NCBI GenBank assembly: GCA_021777555.1
Contig: JAJYDK010000030.1
Location: 1-48,146, forward strand
Direction of reading: 5' to 3'
DNA from: Pseudomonadota bacterium
Lineage (GTDB): Bacteria; Pseudomonadota; Gammaproteobacteria; Steroidobacterales; Steroidobacteraceae
Length of the DNA stretch: 48,146 bases
Part shown: positions 7,121 to 15,461 of the stretch, piece after piece
Layout of the letters: the number at the start of each line of letters is the position of its first letter
Numbering within the stretch: position 1 is the stretch's first letter
Translations under genes and position numbers: made by a program
Notes under the pieces: generated by a model
Told to the model about the DNA's origin: nothing
The model's database searches: none
What the model saw: the letters and a program-made list of their open reading frames with translations, nothing else

Positions 7121-8422
7121 TCACTCCGGGACGGAGAGAGCGAGCTCCAATTGAGGCGCGACGACGTCTCGGGGTTTTTTGGGCCTTCGTGACTGGGCTA
7201 TCGTGTCATCCGGCAGCCCTATTGGTGTCGTGTCGCTAGGTGAGGGGGCGCGATTACCTACTCGCAGCTGGTCGAGATAGTCAGCCCAGGCTTGCATCAT
7301 TGTTCTGCGCTCTGCCAACCGCTCGGCCCGGTTGTACGCAGCCCGCACCTTGTTCGGCTCCGCGTGCGCCATCTGCAATTCGATCACGTCAGGGTGCCAA
7401 CCGAGCTCATTGAGGCACGTACACGCCATGGCTCGAAAGCCGTGTCCCGTCATTTCATCGCGCGTATAGCCGAGGCGCCGCAAGGCGGCATTCACCGTAT
7501 TCACGGACATTGGTCTATCCGAGGTGCGAAGCGACGGAAAGAGGTATCTGCCCTTGCCGGTCACGCTGCGGAGTTCTCGGAGAATGGCGACTGCCTGAGA
7601 GGCGAGGGGAACGATATGCCGCTCCCGCATCTTCATCCGCGCCGCCGGCACTCGCCATTCCGCCGTTTGCAGGTCGATCTCGCTCCACTCCGCCGCCCGA
7701 AGCTCGCTGGGACGTAGAAAGACGAGAGGGGACAGCTTCAGGGCGATCAGCGTCGTGGGATGCCCTATGTAGTCGTTGATGGCGCGGAGTAGGGCACCGA
7801 TCTTGGCCGGCTCCGTGATAGCCGCCCGGTTCTCCACCACGACCGGCGCCAAGGCGCCCCGCAGGTCGGACGTAATGTCCCGCGCCGCTCGACCCGTCGC
7901 GATGGCGTACCGGAAAATCTGTCCGCAGCGCTGCAAGGCTCGATGCGCGGTCTCATTCATCCCCCGGCTCTCGATCGGTCGCAGCACGGCCAAGACCTCA
8001 GGCGCCGTAATCTCGGCCATTGGCCGCGAGCCCAGGCGAGGGTAGACGAACGAGCGCAGAATCCACCGCGCCTTGGTCATCGTGATCGGCGCCAGCCGTT
8101 CCGCCTGCATCTCCAGCCATTCCTCGGCAATCACCTTGAAGGTGTCCGCCCTGGCGATCTTCACCGTCCGCCGCGGCGCGCTCGGATCGATCCCTCGAGC
8201 GAGGAGCTGCCGGGCCTCCTGCAGCTGCTCCCGCGCGTACTGCAGGGTCACATCCGGATACACCCCGAGCGAGATCCCGCGCTCCTTCCCGTCATACCTG
8301 TACTTGAACCGCCACCACCGCGACCCGTTCGGGTTGACCACCATATACAGCCCGCGATCGTCATAGACCTTGTACGCCTTCTCCTTCGGCTTGAGGCTCC
8401 GAATCTTCGCATCCGACAACAT
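7121..8422 (-). CDS. int: P4-type tyrosine integrase
   Basis: This 433-residue recombinase integrates and excises the element at the tRNA-Leu gene. The N-terminus is the arm-binding domain of P4-like integrases (LSDAKIRSLKPKEKAYKVYD, then VYPDVTLQYAREQ). The catalytic domain shows Arg237 in FLRPSEL, the HGFR box (His327, Arg330), His353 in MAHAEPN and the nucleophile Tyr363 in AAYNRA, so it looks intact. I chose ATG 8422 because the conserved family start follows it. The frame stays open upstream to 8731, but that extension would read through the tRNA gene. About 70 extra residues follow the tyrosine region, which is normal for the family. The gene is oriented away from the tRNA, as is usual for these islands. 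Confidence 0.95.
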   Translation of the reverse strand: MLSDAKIRSLKPKEKAYKVYDDRGLYMVVNPNGSRWWRFKYRYDGKERGISLGVYPDVTLQYAREQLQEARQLLARGIDPSAPRRTVKIARADTFKVIAEEWLEMQAERLAPITMTKARWILRSFVYPRLGSRPMAEITAPEVLAVLRPIESRGMNETAHRALQRCGQIFRYAIATGRAARDITSDLRGALAPVVVENRAAITEPAKIGALLRAINDYIGHPTTLIALKLSPLVFLRPSELRAAEWSEIDLQTAEWRVPAARMKMRERHIVPLASQAVAILRELRSVTGKGRYLFPSLRTSDRPMSVNTVNAALRRLGYTRDEMTGHGFRAMACTCLNELGWHPDVIELQMAHAEPNKVRAAYNRAERLAERRTMMQAWADYLDQLRVGNRAPSPSDTTPIGLPDDTIAQSRRPKKPRDVVAPQLELALSVPE

Positions 8423-8445
8423 TCGCGCCGCTCCACCAGCCCTTT

Positions 8446-8481
8446 GGGGTAACCGGGACTCAAACCGACCCGCCTTACCCC
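8446..8481. repeat. Inverted repeat with tRNA T-arm-like sequence upstream of int
   Basis: A seven-base perfect inverted repeat (GGGGTAA and TTACCCC) encloses GGACTCAAACCG at 8456-8467. That differs at one base from GGACTCGAACCG in the tRNA-Leu T-arm at 8647-8658, in the same orientation. It could be a recombination site, a decayed tRNA fragment or an integrase binding site. Confidence 0.4.
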
Positions 8482-8549
8482 ACTTTTCGCACCTCAGGCG
8501 TGTTATCATGCCCCTGGATGGCGGTAGACGGGTGTCGGCGTGTGTCACT

Positions 8550-8571
8550 CTGGAAACCCTACGATTTCCAG
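8550..8571. repeat. Inverted repeat between int and tRNA-Leu
   Basis: CTGGAAA at 8550-8556 and TTTCCAG at 8565-8571 form a perfect seven-base inverted repeat around an eight-base spacer. It lies in the expected attachment and promoter region of the integrase, so it may be an arm-type integrase site or a regulatory operator. Confidence 0.35.
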
Positions 8572-8612
8572 TGTTTCCGCGCAATGTTGGGATGTTGGAG
8601 GACGGGAAGGGA

Positions 8613-8633
8613 AGGTGGGGTTTGAATCCACCT
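8613..8633. repeat. Short hairpin abutting the tRNA 3' end
   Basis: AGGTGG (8613-8618) and CCACCT (8628-8633) form a six-base stem around a nine-base loop. The repeat ends exactly at the encoded CCA of the tRNA gene, so it sits at the expected integration junction. Confidence 0.35.
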
Positions 8634-8719
8634 GGTGCCCGGGGCCGGACTCGAACCGGCATGGGGTTGCCCCCGAGGGATTTTAAGTCCCTTGCGTCTA
8701 CCGATTTCGCCACCCGGGC
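8633..8719 (-). tRNA. tRNA-Leu (anticodon TAA)
   Basis: Read on the minus strand, the gene starts GCCCGGGTGGCGAAATCGG and ends CCCGGGCACCA, giving a perfect seven-pair acceptor stem with an encoded CCA. The anticodon arm is AGGGA-CTTAAAA-TCCCT, with anticodon TAA at 8685-8683. A long variable arm (CTCGGGGGCAACCCCAT region) marks a class II leucine tRNA, and the T-arm reads CCGGTTCGAGTCCGG. Its 3' end is the apparent integration site of the neighbouring element. Confidence 0.97.
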
Positions 8720-8890
8720 AAGGGGCGGCATTGTATCGGATCCAGGCTTCGCCCCTCGCCCAAAAGGGCACGCGGATCAATAGGGATTGGTGCCTATAAG
8801 AATTGGATGGATGTCTATGGAGATATCCCGGCAAATTGGCGAGACTTGGTCTTACGGAAATACTCCGGGACCGAGGATCCACAAGAGGGC

Positions 8891-9520
8891 ATGTCCGATT
8901 TCACGCTCAAGGGCGAGAACGTTCATCTCTGGCGAGGCGAACGCCATGTGCTGCACGGAGTGCACTTCTCGGTTGCGGGCGGGCAGTGCCTGCAGCTCAC
9001 CGGCCCGAACGGGGCGGGTAAGACGAGCCTCCTGCGCACGGTCTGCGGTCTGTCCTATCCCGAGGAAGGGCATATCCTCTGGCGCGGTGAGGACGTGCGC
9101 GTGGACCTGCCGGCCTTCCATGCCCAGCTTGCGTATCTAGGCCACGAGCCGCCCCTCAAGATGGAGTTGACCGCGCGCGAGAACCTGCACTACTGGGTGG
9201 GCGTGCGGCGGCGTCTGTCGGGCCGTGAGCTCGATGGCGCGCTCGAGCGGGTGGGGGCGCAGCGCTGGGCGGATCGGCCCGTACGCACGCTCTCGGCCGG
9301 CCAGAAGCGCCGTGTGGCGCTGGCGGGGCTCACCCTGATGGCCGTTCCCCTGTGGCTGCTCGATGAGCCCACCACGAACCTCGATGCGGAAGGCCAGAGG
9401 CTCGTCGGGCGGCTGATCGATGAGCACCTGGCTGAGGGTGGGCTCGCGATGGCCGCGGTCCACCATGAGCTCATCATCTCGAGCCAGGGCCTGCGCCGCC
9501 TGGAGCTTCGTCTTGAATAA
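8891..9520 (+). CDS. ccmA: Heme exporter ATP-binding protein CcmA
   Basis: CcmA is the ATPase of the CcmABCD complex, which releases heme-loaded CcmE at the inner membrane for cytochrome c maturation. The 209-residue protein shows the Walker A motif (GPNGAGKTS), the ABC signature (LSAGQKRR) and Walker B with the D-loop (LWLLDEPTTNLD). I chose ATG 8891, which has AGAGGG just upstream and gives the usual family length; the frame is open further up to 8807 but the extra residues match nothing. It is the first gene of a nine-gene ccm operon, about 170 bases from the tRNA-Leu gene that is transcribed in the opposite direction. The next gene starts four bases after its stop. Confidence 0.96.
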   Translation: MSDFTLKGENVHLWRGERHVLHGVHFSVAGGQCLQLTGPNGAGKTSLLRTVCGLSYPEEGHILWRGEDVRVDLPAFHAQLAYLGHEPPLKMELTARENLHYWVGVRRRLSGRELDGALERVGAQRWADRPVRTLSAGQKRRVALAGLTLMAVPLWLLDEPTTNLDAEGQRLVGRLIDEHLAEGGLAMAAVHHELIISSQGLRRLELRLE

Positions 9521-9524
9521 CCTC

Positions 9525-10250
9525 ATGGCCGGCGAGGCCGAAAGATCCTTCGTGAGCGCTCGCATCTCCGATACCCCCTCGGTTTTCGCCGTGGCGAGCC
9601 TCATGCTCGCGCGGGATCTGCGGTTGGCCTTTCGCAAGGCGAGCCAGCTGGTGCAGCCGCTCGCCTTCTTCGCCCTTGTCACGACGCTCTTTCCGCTCGC
9701 GGTCACCCCTGAGCTCACGCAGCTGCGCCGGATCGCCCCGGGTGTGGTGTGGGCGGCGGCTCTGCTATCCTCGCTCCTCGCTCTGGAGTTTCTGTTTCGC
9801 GATGACGCGCAGGACGGCACACTCGAGCAGTACGCGCTCTCGGGCCGCTCGCTCACCGGGCTGCTCGCAGCCAAGACTGCCGCGCACTGGCTGCTCACGG
9901 GACTGCCGCTCGCGCTCATGGCCCCGCTGGCCGGTGTGGCGCTCGGGGTGCAGGGGGCGGCGCTGCCTGGGATCCTCGCCTCGGTGACCGTCGGGACCGT
10001 GACGCTCAGCCTCATCGGGGCGGTGGGCGCGGCGCTCACCCTGGGGGTGCGGCGCTCCGGGGCGCTGCTGTCGCTCCTGACGCTGCCGCTGTCGATCCCG
10101 GTGCTGATCTTCGGCGCCCGCGCCACGCAGCTGGCGATCCGGGGTCAGCCCTACGGCGCGCCGCTCACGTTGCTCGCCGCGCTCGCGGTATTCGGTATTA
10201 CGGTCTCCCCGCTCGCCGCGGCGGCGGCCGTGCGCATCAACCTGGAGTGA
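9525..10250 (+). CDS. ccmB: Heme exporter membrane protein CcmB
   Basis: CcmB is the membrane partner of CcmA. The protein is about 241 residues from ATG 9525, or 215 from ATG 9603, which is closer to the usual 220. The family blocks are clear: an N-terminal RLAFRKASQLVQPLAFF segment, RIAPGVVWAAALLSSLLALE and FRDDAQDGTLEQ, followed by alternating hydrophobic segments consistent with six transmembrane helices, ending AAAAVRINLE. The last four bases overlap a possible GTG start of ccmC. No odd features; the assignment is secure and only the start is open. Confidence 0.95.
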   Translation: MAGEAERSFVSARISDTPSVFAVASLMLARDLRLAFRKASQLVQPLAFFALVTTLFPLAVTPELTQLRRIAPGVVWAAALLSSLLALEFLFRDDAQDGTLEQYALSGRSLTGLLAAKTAAHWLLTGLPLALMAPLAGVALGVQGAALPGILASVTVGTVTLSLIGAVGAALTLGVRRSGALLSLLTLPLSIPVLIFGARATQLAIRGQPYGAPLTLLAALAVFGITVSPLAAAAAVRINLE

Positions 10251-10261
10251 GGCTCCCGCTC

Positions 10262-10999
10262 ATGGCCTGGACCTGGTTTCACCGACTCGCCTCGCCACCG
10301 CACGTCTATCGGACGGCCGAGCGCCTCACGCCCTGGTTTGCCTGGTCGGCGGCGATCCTCATCGTCGCGGGCCTCATCGGCGGGCTCTACCTCTCGCCCC
10401 CCGATTACCAGCAGGGCGACGGCTACCGCATCCTCTACGTACATGCCCCGAGCGCCTGGCTGTCGCTCCTCGTGTATACGACCATGGCGGTGGCGGGAGG
10501 AATCGGACTCATCTGGCGGATGAAGGTGGCGCATGCCGTGGCCGCGAGCTGCGCGCCCATCGGGGCGTCCTTCACCCTGGCGGCGCTCGTGACCGGCTCG
10601 CTCTGGGGCAAGCCGATGTGGGGCACCTACTGGCAGTGGGACCCGCGGCTCACCTCGGAACTGATCCTGTTCTTTCTCTACCTGGGCTACATGGGGTTGC
10701 GCGCAGCGTTCGATGACGTGCAGCGCTCGGATCGCATCAGCGCGGTGCTCGCGGTCGTCGGAGTGATCAACGTGCCCATCATTCATTATTCGGTCGTGTG
10801 GTGGAACTCTTTGCACCAGGGACCGTCCGTCATGTATCTCGGCAAGCCGACCATGCCGCCCTCGATGCTGGTGCCGCTGCTCATCATGTTCGTGGGTTTC
10901 ACGTTGTTTTTCGCAGCCGTGCTGCTGATGCGCCTGCGCGGGGAGGTGCTCATCCGCGAGCGCGCGGCGAGCTGGGTAAGGGAGGTCGTCCACTCATGA
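10262..10999 (+). CDS. ccmC: Heme handling protein CcmC
   Basis: CcmC loads heme onto CcmE on the periplasmic side of the inner membrane. The 245-residue protein has the tryptophan-rich WWD-type motif WGTYWQWDPRLTSE (about residues 120-133) and the two conserved axial histidines, His61 in YVHAPSAW and His175 in VPIIHYSV, with six hydrophobic spans. ATG 10262 fits the family N-terminus (a short basic-aromatic start before LASPPHVY). A GTG at 10247 overlapping the ccmB stop would add five residues. The stop overlaps the ccmD start in an ATGA arrangement, which points to translational coupling. Confidence 0.97.
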   Translation: MAWTWFHRLASPPHVYRTAERLTPWFAWSAAILIVAGLIGGLYLSPPDYQQGDGYRILYVHAPSAWLSLLVYTTMAVAGGIGLIWRMKVAHAVAASCAPIGASFTLAALVTGSLWGKPMWGTYWQWDPRLTSELILFFLYLGYMGLRAAFDDVQRSDRISAVLAVVGVINVPIIHYSVVWWNSLHQGPSVMYLGKPTMPPSMLVPLLIMFVGFTLFFAAVLLMRLRGEVLIRERAASWVREVVHS

Positions 11000-11199
11000 G
11001 TTCCTTCGGATCCTTTGGCGCGTTCCTCGACATGGGCGGCTATGCCGCCTTCGTCTGGCCTTCCTACGCGCTCACCCTCGCGGTCATGGGCCTCAATGTC
11101 TTCTGGGCGAAGCGGCTGCTCGCGCGCTCGCGCCAGGTCGCGCGGCGCAGGCTCGCCATCCAGGAAGAGTCGCGACTCGCGGCGGAGGCCTCCACATGA
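10996..11199 (+). CDS. ccmD: Heme exporter small membrane protein CcmD
   Basis: CcmD is a small single-span protein needed to release holo-CcmE from the CcmABC complex. The 67-residue product has the family pattern: a short N-terminus with an FLDMGGYAAFVWPSYALT block leading into one transmembrane helix (about residues 18-36), then a basic and charged cytoplasmic tail. ATG 10996 overlaps the ccmC stop by four bases, and its own stop overlaps the ccmE start in the same way. The size and the tyrosine/proline motif before the helix are diagnostic. Confidence 0.92.
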   Translation: MSSFGSFGAFLDMGGYAAFVWPSYALTLAVMGLNVFWAKRLLARSRQVARRRLAIQEESRLAAEAST

Positions 11200-11699
11200 C
11201 CCCGCGCCGCCGCCGCCTCGTGCTGGTGCTCGGCATTCTCACCGGGGTGTCGATCGCGGGCGGTCTCGCCCTGAGCGCCTTCCGCCAGAACGTGACGTTC
11301 TACTTCGTGCCGACGCAGGTGGCCGACGGCAAGGTGCATCCCGGGGAGTCCTTCCGCATGGGCGGTCTGGTGGCCAAGGGAAGCGTCTACCGCAAGCCCG
11401 GCAGCCTCGAGGTGCACTTCACCGTCACCGACTTCAAGCATCAGGTGCCCGTCATCTACACGGGGGTGCTCCCGGATCTCTTCCGCGAGAACGCCGGGGT
11501 CATCGTGCACGGCAAGATGCTCCCCGATGGGGTGTTCCTCGCCGACCAGGTGCTCGCCAAGCACGACCAGAACTACCGTCCACCGGGGATTCACCAGAAG
11601 TGGGGCATCGATCACGGTGACCCGCGGGACCCGGCGCTCAATGCGCCGGCCAACCGCGCGGCGGCGCAAGTGGCCTTGAACGCCGGGAGCGCGCAATGA
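11196..11699 (+). CDS. ccmE: Periplasmic heme chaperone CcmE
   Basis: CcmE binds heme covalently in the periplasm and hands it to the CcmFH ligase. The 167-residue protein begins with a basic segment and one membrane anchor (about residues 8-26), followed by an OB-fold with FRMGGLVAKGSV and the heme site LAKHDQNYRPP. Within it His123 is the covalent attachment residue and Tyr127 the axial ligand, in the usual HxxxY spacing. The C-terminal tail is flexible and alanine-rich. Start and stop overlap the neighbouring genes by four bases on both sides. Confidence 0.97.
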   Translation: MTPRRRRLVLVLGILTGVSIAGGLALSAFRQNVTFYFVPTQVADGKVHPGESFRMGGLVAKGSVYRKPGSLEVHFTVTDFKHQVPVIYTGVLPDLFRENAGVIVHGKMLPDGVFLADQVLAKHDQNYRPPGIHQKWGIDHGDPRDPALNAPANRAAAQVALNAGSAQ

Positions 11700-13651
11700 T
11701 TCCAGAGCTCGGCGAGTTCGCCCTCATTCTCGCGCTGGTGCTCGCCGCCCTGCAGGGGTTCTTCGGCATCGCCGGTCCCGCGTTCAAGCGCGAGCGCTGG
11801 ACGGCGGCGGTGACCCCGGCGGTCGCGGGGCAGTTCGTCATGGTGGCCACCTCCATGGGCTGCCTGATGACCTCGTTCATCGACAACGACTTCTCCGTGC
11901 GCTACGTGGTGGAGAATTCCAACTCGGCGCTGCCGGTGTTCTACCGCATCGCGGGTGTCTGGGGCGCGCACGCCGGCTCGCTGCTGCTCTGGATCTTCCT
12001 GCTCGGCGCCTGGACGGTGGCGGCGGCCTTCGGCACCTCGAAGCTCCCGCGGGAGTTCGCGGCGAGAGTGCTGGGCGTTCTCGGGGTGATCAGCTTCGGC
12101 TTCCTCCTCTACACGCTCACCACCTCGAACCCCTTCATCAGGCTCGATCCGCCCTGGCCGGATGGGCAGGGCCTGAACCCGATCCTGCAGGACCCGGGCC
12201 TCGCGGCCCATCCGCCCGTCCTCTATACCGGTTACGTGGGGCTCGCGGTGGCCTTCGCATTCGCCGGCGCGGCGTTGCTCGAGGGCCGGCTCGATCGGGA
12301 ATGGGCGCGCTGGACGCGGCCGTGGACCACGGCGGCGTGGGCGTTTCTCACCTGCGGCATCACCCTGGGCAGCTGGTGGGCCTACTACACCCTCGGCTGG
12401 GGCGGGTTCTGGTTCTGGGACCCGGTGGAGAACGCCTCGCTCATGCCGTGGCTCATGGCGACGGCGCTCATCCACTCCCTCGCGGTGACCGAGAAACGCG
12501 GCTTGTTCAAGAGCTGGACGCTCCTCCTGGCAGTGCTCGGATTCTCACTCAGCCTCCTCGGCACCTTCCTCGTGCGCTCGGGCGTGCTCATCTCGGTGCA
12601 CTCTTTCGCGGTGAGTCCGTCCCGCGGGGAGTTCATCCTCACCTTCCTCGTCATCATGATCGGCGCGGCGCTCGCGCTCTATGCCTGGCGGGCGCCGCAG
12701 CTGAAATCCGAGGCGGGTTTCGAGCTCACGGCGCGCGAGTCCTTCCTGCTCTTCAACAACATCCTGCTCGTGACCGCCTGCGGCACCGTGTTCGTCGGGG
12801 AGATCGCCCCCATCATCTACACGGCGCTCGGGTTCGGGAAGCTCTCCGTCGGACCGCCGTACTTCAACCCGACCTTTCTCCTCTCCATGCTGCCGCTCCT
12901 TGCGCTCGTCTCACTCGGCGTACACTCGCGCTGGAAGCGCGGCGGGTTCGGCGACCGGGGCAAGACGCTCCTCCTGACATTCGCGGCCGCGGCCGTGATC
13001 GGGTGCGGTGTCATGTTCGGGGTGTTCACCGGTGGAGGGGTGCTCGCCGCGGTGGGCATGACGCTCGGGGTGTGGATCGTGCTGTCCTCGCTCGTCGATC
13101 CCATCATCCGGCTGCGGCGGCGCATCACGATCCCGCGCTCGGTGCTCGGCATGACCCTCGCCCACATCGGCCTCGGGATCTTCGTCTTCTCCCTCACCGC
13201 GGTGCAGGGGTTCACGACCGAGCACGATGTCGCCATGCCCATCGGCGGGGTGACCCAGGCGGGGGCCTACACCTTCCAGTTCGAGGGCGTCAATCGTCTC
13301 CAGGGATCGGACTACGGCGGCGTGAGCGCCACCATGCTCGTGACGCGCCACGGGCAGCCCGTGGCCGTGATGCATCCCGAGAAGCGCAACTACTGGGTGC
13401 AGCACATCGTCACCACCCATTCTGCGATCGACATGTTCGATGGCAGCAACATCCTGGTGGCGCTCGGGCAGGATCTCGGCGATGGGCGCTGGAGCCTGAG
13501 GATCCAGGTGCGGCCCCTGGTGACCTACATGTGGATCGCCGCGCTCATCATGGCCGCGGGCGGGATGCTCGCGATCTCCGACCGCCGCTACCGCATCGCG
13601 CAGGAGACGGCCGAGGAGCCGGCTGCGGCAGCCGCGCAGGGTAAAGCCTGA
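11696..13651 (+). CDS. ccmF: Cytochrome c heme lyase subunit CcmF
   Basis: CcmF, together with CcmH, ligates heme to the CXXCH motif of apocytochromes c. The 651-residue protein has around fifteen hydrophobic spans. It contains the WWD domain WGGFWFWDPVENASLMPWL at about residues 235-253, one residue different from the common WGGWWFWD form, and conserved periplasmic histidines such as those in GAHAGS and VLISVHSF. A large periplasmic domain lies near the C-terminus before the last helix. ATG 11696 overlaps the ccmE stop; the stop shares one base with the ccmG start. The length is normal for the family. Confidence 0.97.
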   Translation: MIPELGEFALILALVLAALQGFFGIAGPAFKRERWTAAVTPAVAGQFVMVATSMGCLMTSFIDNDFSVRYVVENSNSALPVFYRIAGVWGAHAGSLLLWIFLLGAWTVAAAFGTSKLPREFAARVLGVLGVISFGFLLYTLTTSNPFIRLDPPWPDGQGLNPILQDPGLAAHPPVLYTGYVGLAVAFAFAGAALLEGRLDREWARWTRPWTTAAWAFLTCGITLGSWWAYYTLGWGGFWFWDPVENASLMPWLMATALIHSLAVTEKRGLFKSWTLLLAVLGFSLSLLGTFLVRSGVLISVHSFAVSPSRGEFILTFLVIMIGAALALYAWRAPQLKSEAGFELTARESFLLFNNILLVTACGTVFVGEIAPIIYTALGFGKLSVGPPYFNPTFLLSMLPLLALVSLGVHSRWKRGGFGDRGKTLLLTFAAAAVIGCGVMFGVFTGGGVLAAVGMTLGVWIVLSSLVDPIIRLRRRITIPRSVLGMTLAHIGLGIFVFSLTAVQGFTTEHDVAMPIGGVTQAGAYTFQFEGVNRLQGSDYGGVSATMLVTRHGQPVAVMHPEKRNYWVQHIVTTHSAIDMFDGSNILVALGQDLGDGRWSLRIQVRPLVTYMWIAALIMAAGGMLAISDRRYRIAQETAEEPAAAAAQGKA

Positions 13652-14196
13652 TGAACCGCTATCTCATACCGCTTGCGGTGTTCGCGTTGGTGGTGGTGGT
13701 GTTCGCCATCGGCATCGCCGAGGCGCCGCGCAAGGATCTGGTGCCCTCACCACTCATCGGCAAGGAGGTGCCGAACTTCTCGCTGCCGAGCCTGACGGAT
13801 CCCACGCAGGAGGTGAGCTCGAAGCAGCTGCTCGGGCACTGGTACCTGTTCAATGTCTGGGGCACCTGGTGCGTGTCGTGCCGGATGGAGCATCCGGAGC
13901 TGCTGCAGATCGCCCGCTCGGGCGCCGTGCCCATCATCGGACTCGATTGGAAGGACAGCCGCGCCGAGGCGCTCGCGTTCCTGAAGAAAGAGGGCGATCC
14001 CTATCAGCGGATCGCGGTGGACCGCAAGGGGAACGAGGCGATCCGCTGGGGGGTGTACGGCGCGCCCGAGACCTTCGTCGTGAACCCTGAAGGCATCATC
14101 GTGTACAAATACATCGGCCCGATCACGCCACAAGCCTGGGTGCAGAACATCCTGCCGCACCTGCCGGCGGCGCAGACGGCCTCCGCGGGGTCCTGA
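13651..14196 (+). CDS. ccmG: Periplasmic thiol-disulfide reductant CcmG (DsbE)
   Basis: CcmG is a membrane-anchored thioredoxin-like protein that keeps the apocytochrome and CcmH cysteines reduced. The 181-residue protein has an N-terminal anchor (about residues 4-22) and then the conserved LIGKEVPNFSLPSL entry. The active site FNVWGTWCVSCRMEHPEL has Cys73 and Cys76, and a later GAPETFVVNPEG carries the cis-proline region. The WCVSC centre differs from the more common WCPTC but keeps the CXXC spacing. The gene shares one base with each neighbour (TGATG junctions). Confidence 0.96.
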   Translation: MNRYLIPLAVFALVVVVFAIGIAEAPRKDLVPSPLIGKEVPNFSLPSLTDPTQEVSSKQLLGHWYLFNVWGTWCVSCRMEHPELLQIARSGAVPIIGLDWKDSRAEALAFLKKEGDPYQRIAVDRKGNEAIRWGVYGAPETFVVNPEGIIVYKYIGPITPQAWVQNILPHLPAAQTASAGS

Positions 14197-14651
14197 TGCG
14201 CGCGAGACTCTCAGCCAGGGTGCTCTTGCCGGTGCTGCTGTTGCTCGCGCCCGCCGCGCTCGCGATCGCGCCGACGCGCATGCCCACGCCGCAGCTCGAA
14301 GCGCGCTACGAGCGGCTCATTCACGGTTTCCGCTGCATGCAATGTCAGGACGAGTCGCTCGCGGACTCACCCGTGAGCCTGGCGGCGGACATGCGCCGTC
14401 AGATCCGCCACATGCTCATCGCCGGGGATTCCGATCAGCAGATCCGTCATTTCTTCGTCTCCCGCTACGGCTATTTCATCCTGTTCAAGCCTCCCTTCGT
14501 CGCCCGGACCGCCTGGCTGTGGCTCGCCCCCGGGGTGCTGCTCATCATCGGGGCGATCTCCGCGATCATGGTGATCCGCCGGCGTACGGTGTTGGTGAAG
14601 AGCGATGAGGAGGAGCCCGTTGAGGACACCGTCCGAGGTAAGCGCAGCTGA
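14196..14651 (+). CDS. ccmH: Cytochrome c maturation protein CcmH
   Basis: CcmH presents a redox-active CXXC to apocytochrome c before heme ligation. The 151-residue precursor has a signal sequence (about residues 1-23). A helical domain follows, with FRCMQCQDESLADS giving Cys47 and Cys50, then SRYGYFILFKPPF and one C-terminal membrane helix. The family normally reads LRCxxCQxxxIADS, so the motif is conserved. It is the short form of CcmH; the TPR part is encoded separately as ccmI, the next gene. The one-base overlaps continue on both sides. Confidence 0.95.
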   Translation: MRARLSARVLLPVLLLLAPAALAIAPTRMPTPQLEARYERLIHGFRCMQCQDESLADSPVSLAADMRRQIRHMLIAGDSDQQIRHFFVSRYGYFILFKPPFVARTAWLWLAPGVLLIIGAISAIMVIRRRTVLVKSDEEEPVEDTVRGKRS

Positions 14652-15334
14652 TGGTTACCTTCATCTTTCTTGCCACGATGCTGGTGCTCGTCGGCGCAGC
14701 CCTGATCGTGGTTCCCCTGGTGAGGCCGCTGCGCTCCAAGCTGCCGGCGGCGCGCAGGACGGCGATCGCCGTCTCGGCGCTGCTCGTGGTGGCCTCGGCG
14801 GGGCTTTACTTGCAGCTGAGCAACTGGTCGTGGAGCAAGTCCCCGGGTGTTGACTCGCCCGAGTCCATGGTCGAGCGGCTGATCCATCAACTCAACCGTC
14901 ATCCTGACAACGTCGACGGCTGGATGATGCTCGGGCGCTCCTACGTGGTGTTGCAGGAGTATCCGCTCGCGGTGCGCGCCTACACGCGCGCGAACGAAGT
15001 CGCCGGCGGGCGCAGCGCGCCGGCACTCGTCGGGGAGGCCGAGGCGATGATTCTCATCCGCGATTCCTCCCTCGACGGCTCGGCGGGCAAGCTCATCGAA
15101 GAGGCGCTCGCCATCGACCCGAATTCCCCCAAAGCGCTCTTCTTCGGGGCGGCCGCCGCGTTGCGCCGCGGAGATCTCACCTTGGCCCGGGCCCGTTTCA
15201 GCAAGCTCCTCTCCATGAATCCACCGGCCAGCGTCAAGGTGGTGCTCAAGCAGGAAATTGCCGGTATCGACAGCAAACTTGCCGCGAATGCGGCGCCTTC
15301 GGTCTCGAAAACGCACGATCCGCCCAAGCATTGA
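14651..15334 (+). CDS. ccmI: Cytochrome c maturation TPR protein CcmI (CycH)
   Basis: CcmI captures the C-terminus of apocytochrome c and delivers it to the CcmFH ligase. The 227-residue protein has two N-terminal membrane spans (about residues 3-23 and 36-54). A periplasmic TPR domain follows, with recognisable repeats at WMMLGRSYVVLQEYPLAVRA and SPKALFFGAAAALRRGDLTL. It is shorter than CcmI forms with a long extra C-terminal domain, which is common in this group. It is the last gene of the operon; about 130 bases of non-coding sequence follow. Confidence 0.92.
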   Translation: MVTFIFLATMLVLVGAALIVVPLVRPLRSKLPAARRTAIAVSALLVVASAGLYLQLSNWSWSKSPGVDSPESMVERLIHQLNRHPDNVDGWMMLGRSYVVLQEYPLAVRAYTRANEVAGGRSAPALVGEAEAMILIRDSSLDGSAGKLIEEALAIDPNSPKALFFGAAAALRRGDLTLARARFSKLLSMNPPASVKVVLKQEIAGIDSKLAANAAPSVSKTHDPPKH

Positions 15335-15461
15335 GTTGGTCGCCATGGCGCGAACCCGGCCGGGACAGGAACCCTCAGGGCTTGAGCGGGGTCTTAATTA
15401 TGTTGCGGTGAGCAACGTATAGGTCTATCTCTTTCCGTGTCCCCAAAGGAGGAGAGTGCTC

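Larger units (their letters stand above)
1..8632. mobile_element. Right-hand part of an integrative element inserted at tRNA-Leu(TAA)
   Basis: A P4-type tyrosine integrase lies directly beside the 3' end of a tRNA-Leu gene, a relaxase remnant lies near the left edge, and the genes between look AT-richer than the GC-rich core genes right of the tRNA. This is the usual layout of an integrative and mobilizable or conjugative element. I found no second copy of the tRNA 3' end between 1 and 8400, so the far attachment site is probably left of the window. The cargo is dominated by minus-strand genes of defence or maintenance type. The right boundary is inferred from the tRNA position; the left boundary is not visible. 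Confidence 0.75.

Noticed and set aside
8423-8731. N-terminal extension of the integrase frame
   Set aside because: It would read through the tRNA-Leu gene and the attachment region; the conserved integrase start is at 8422.
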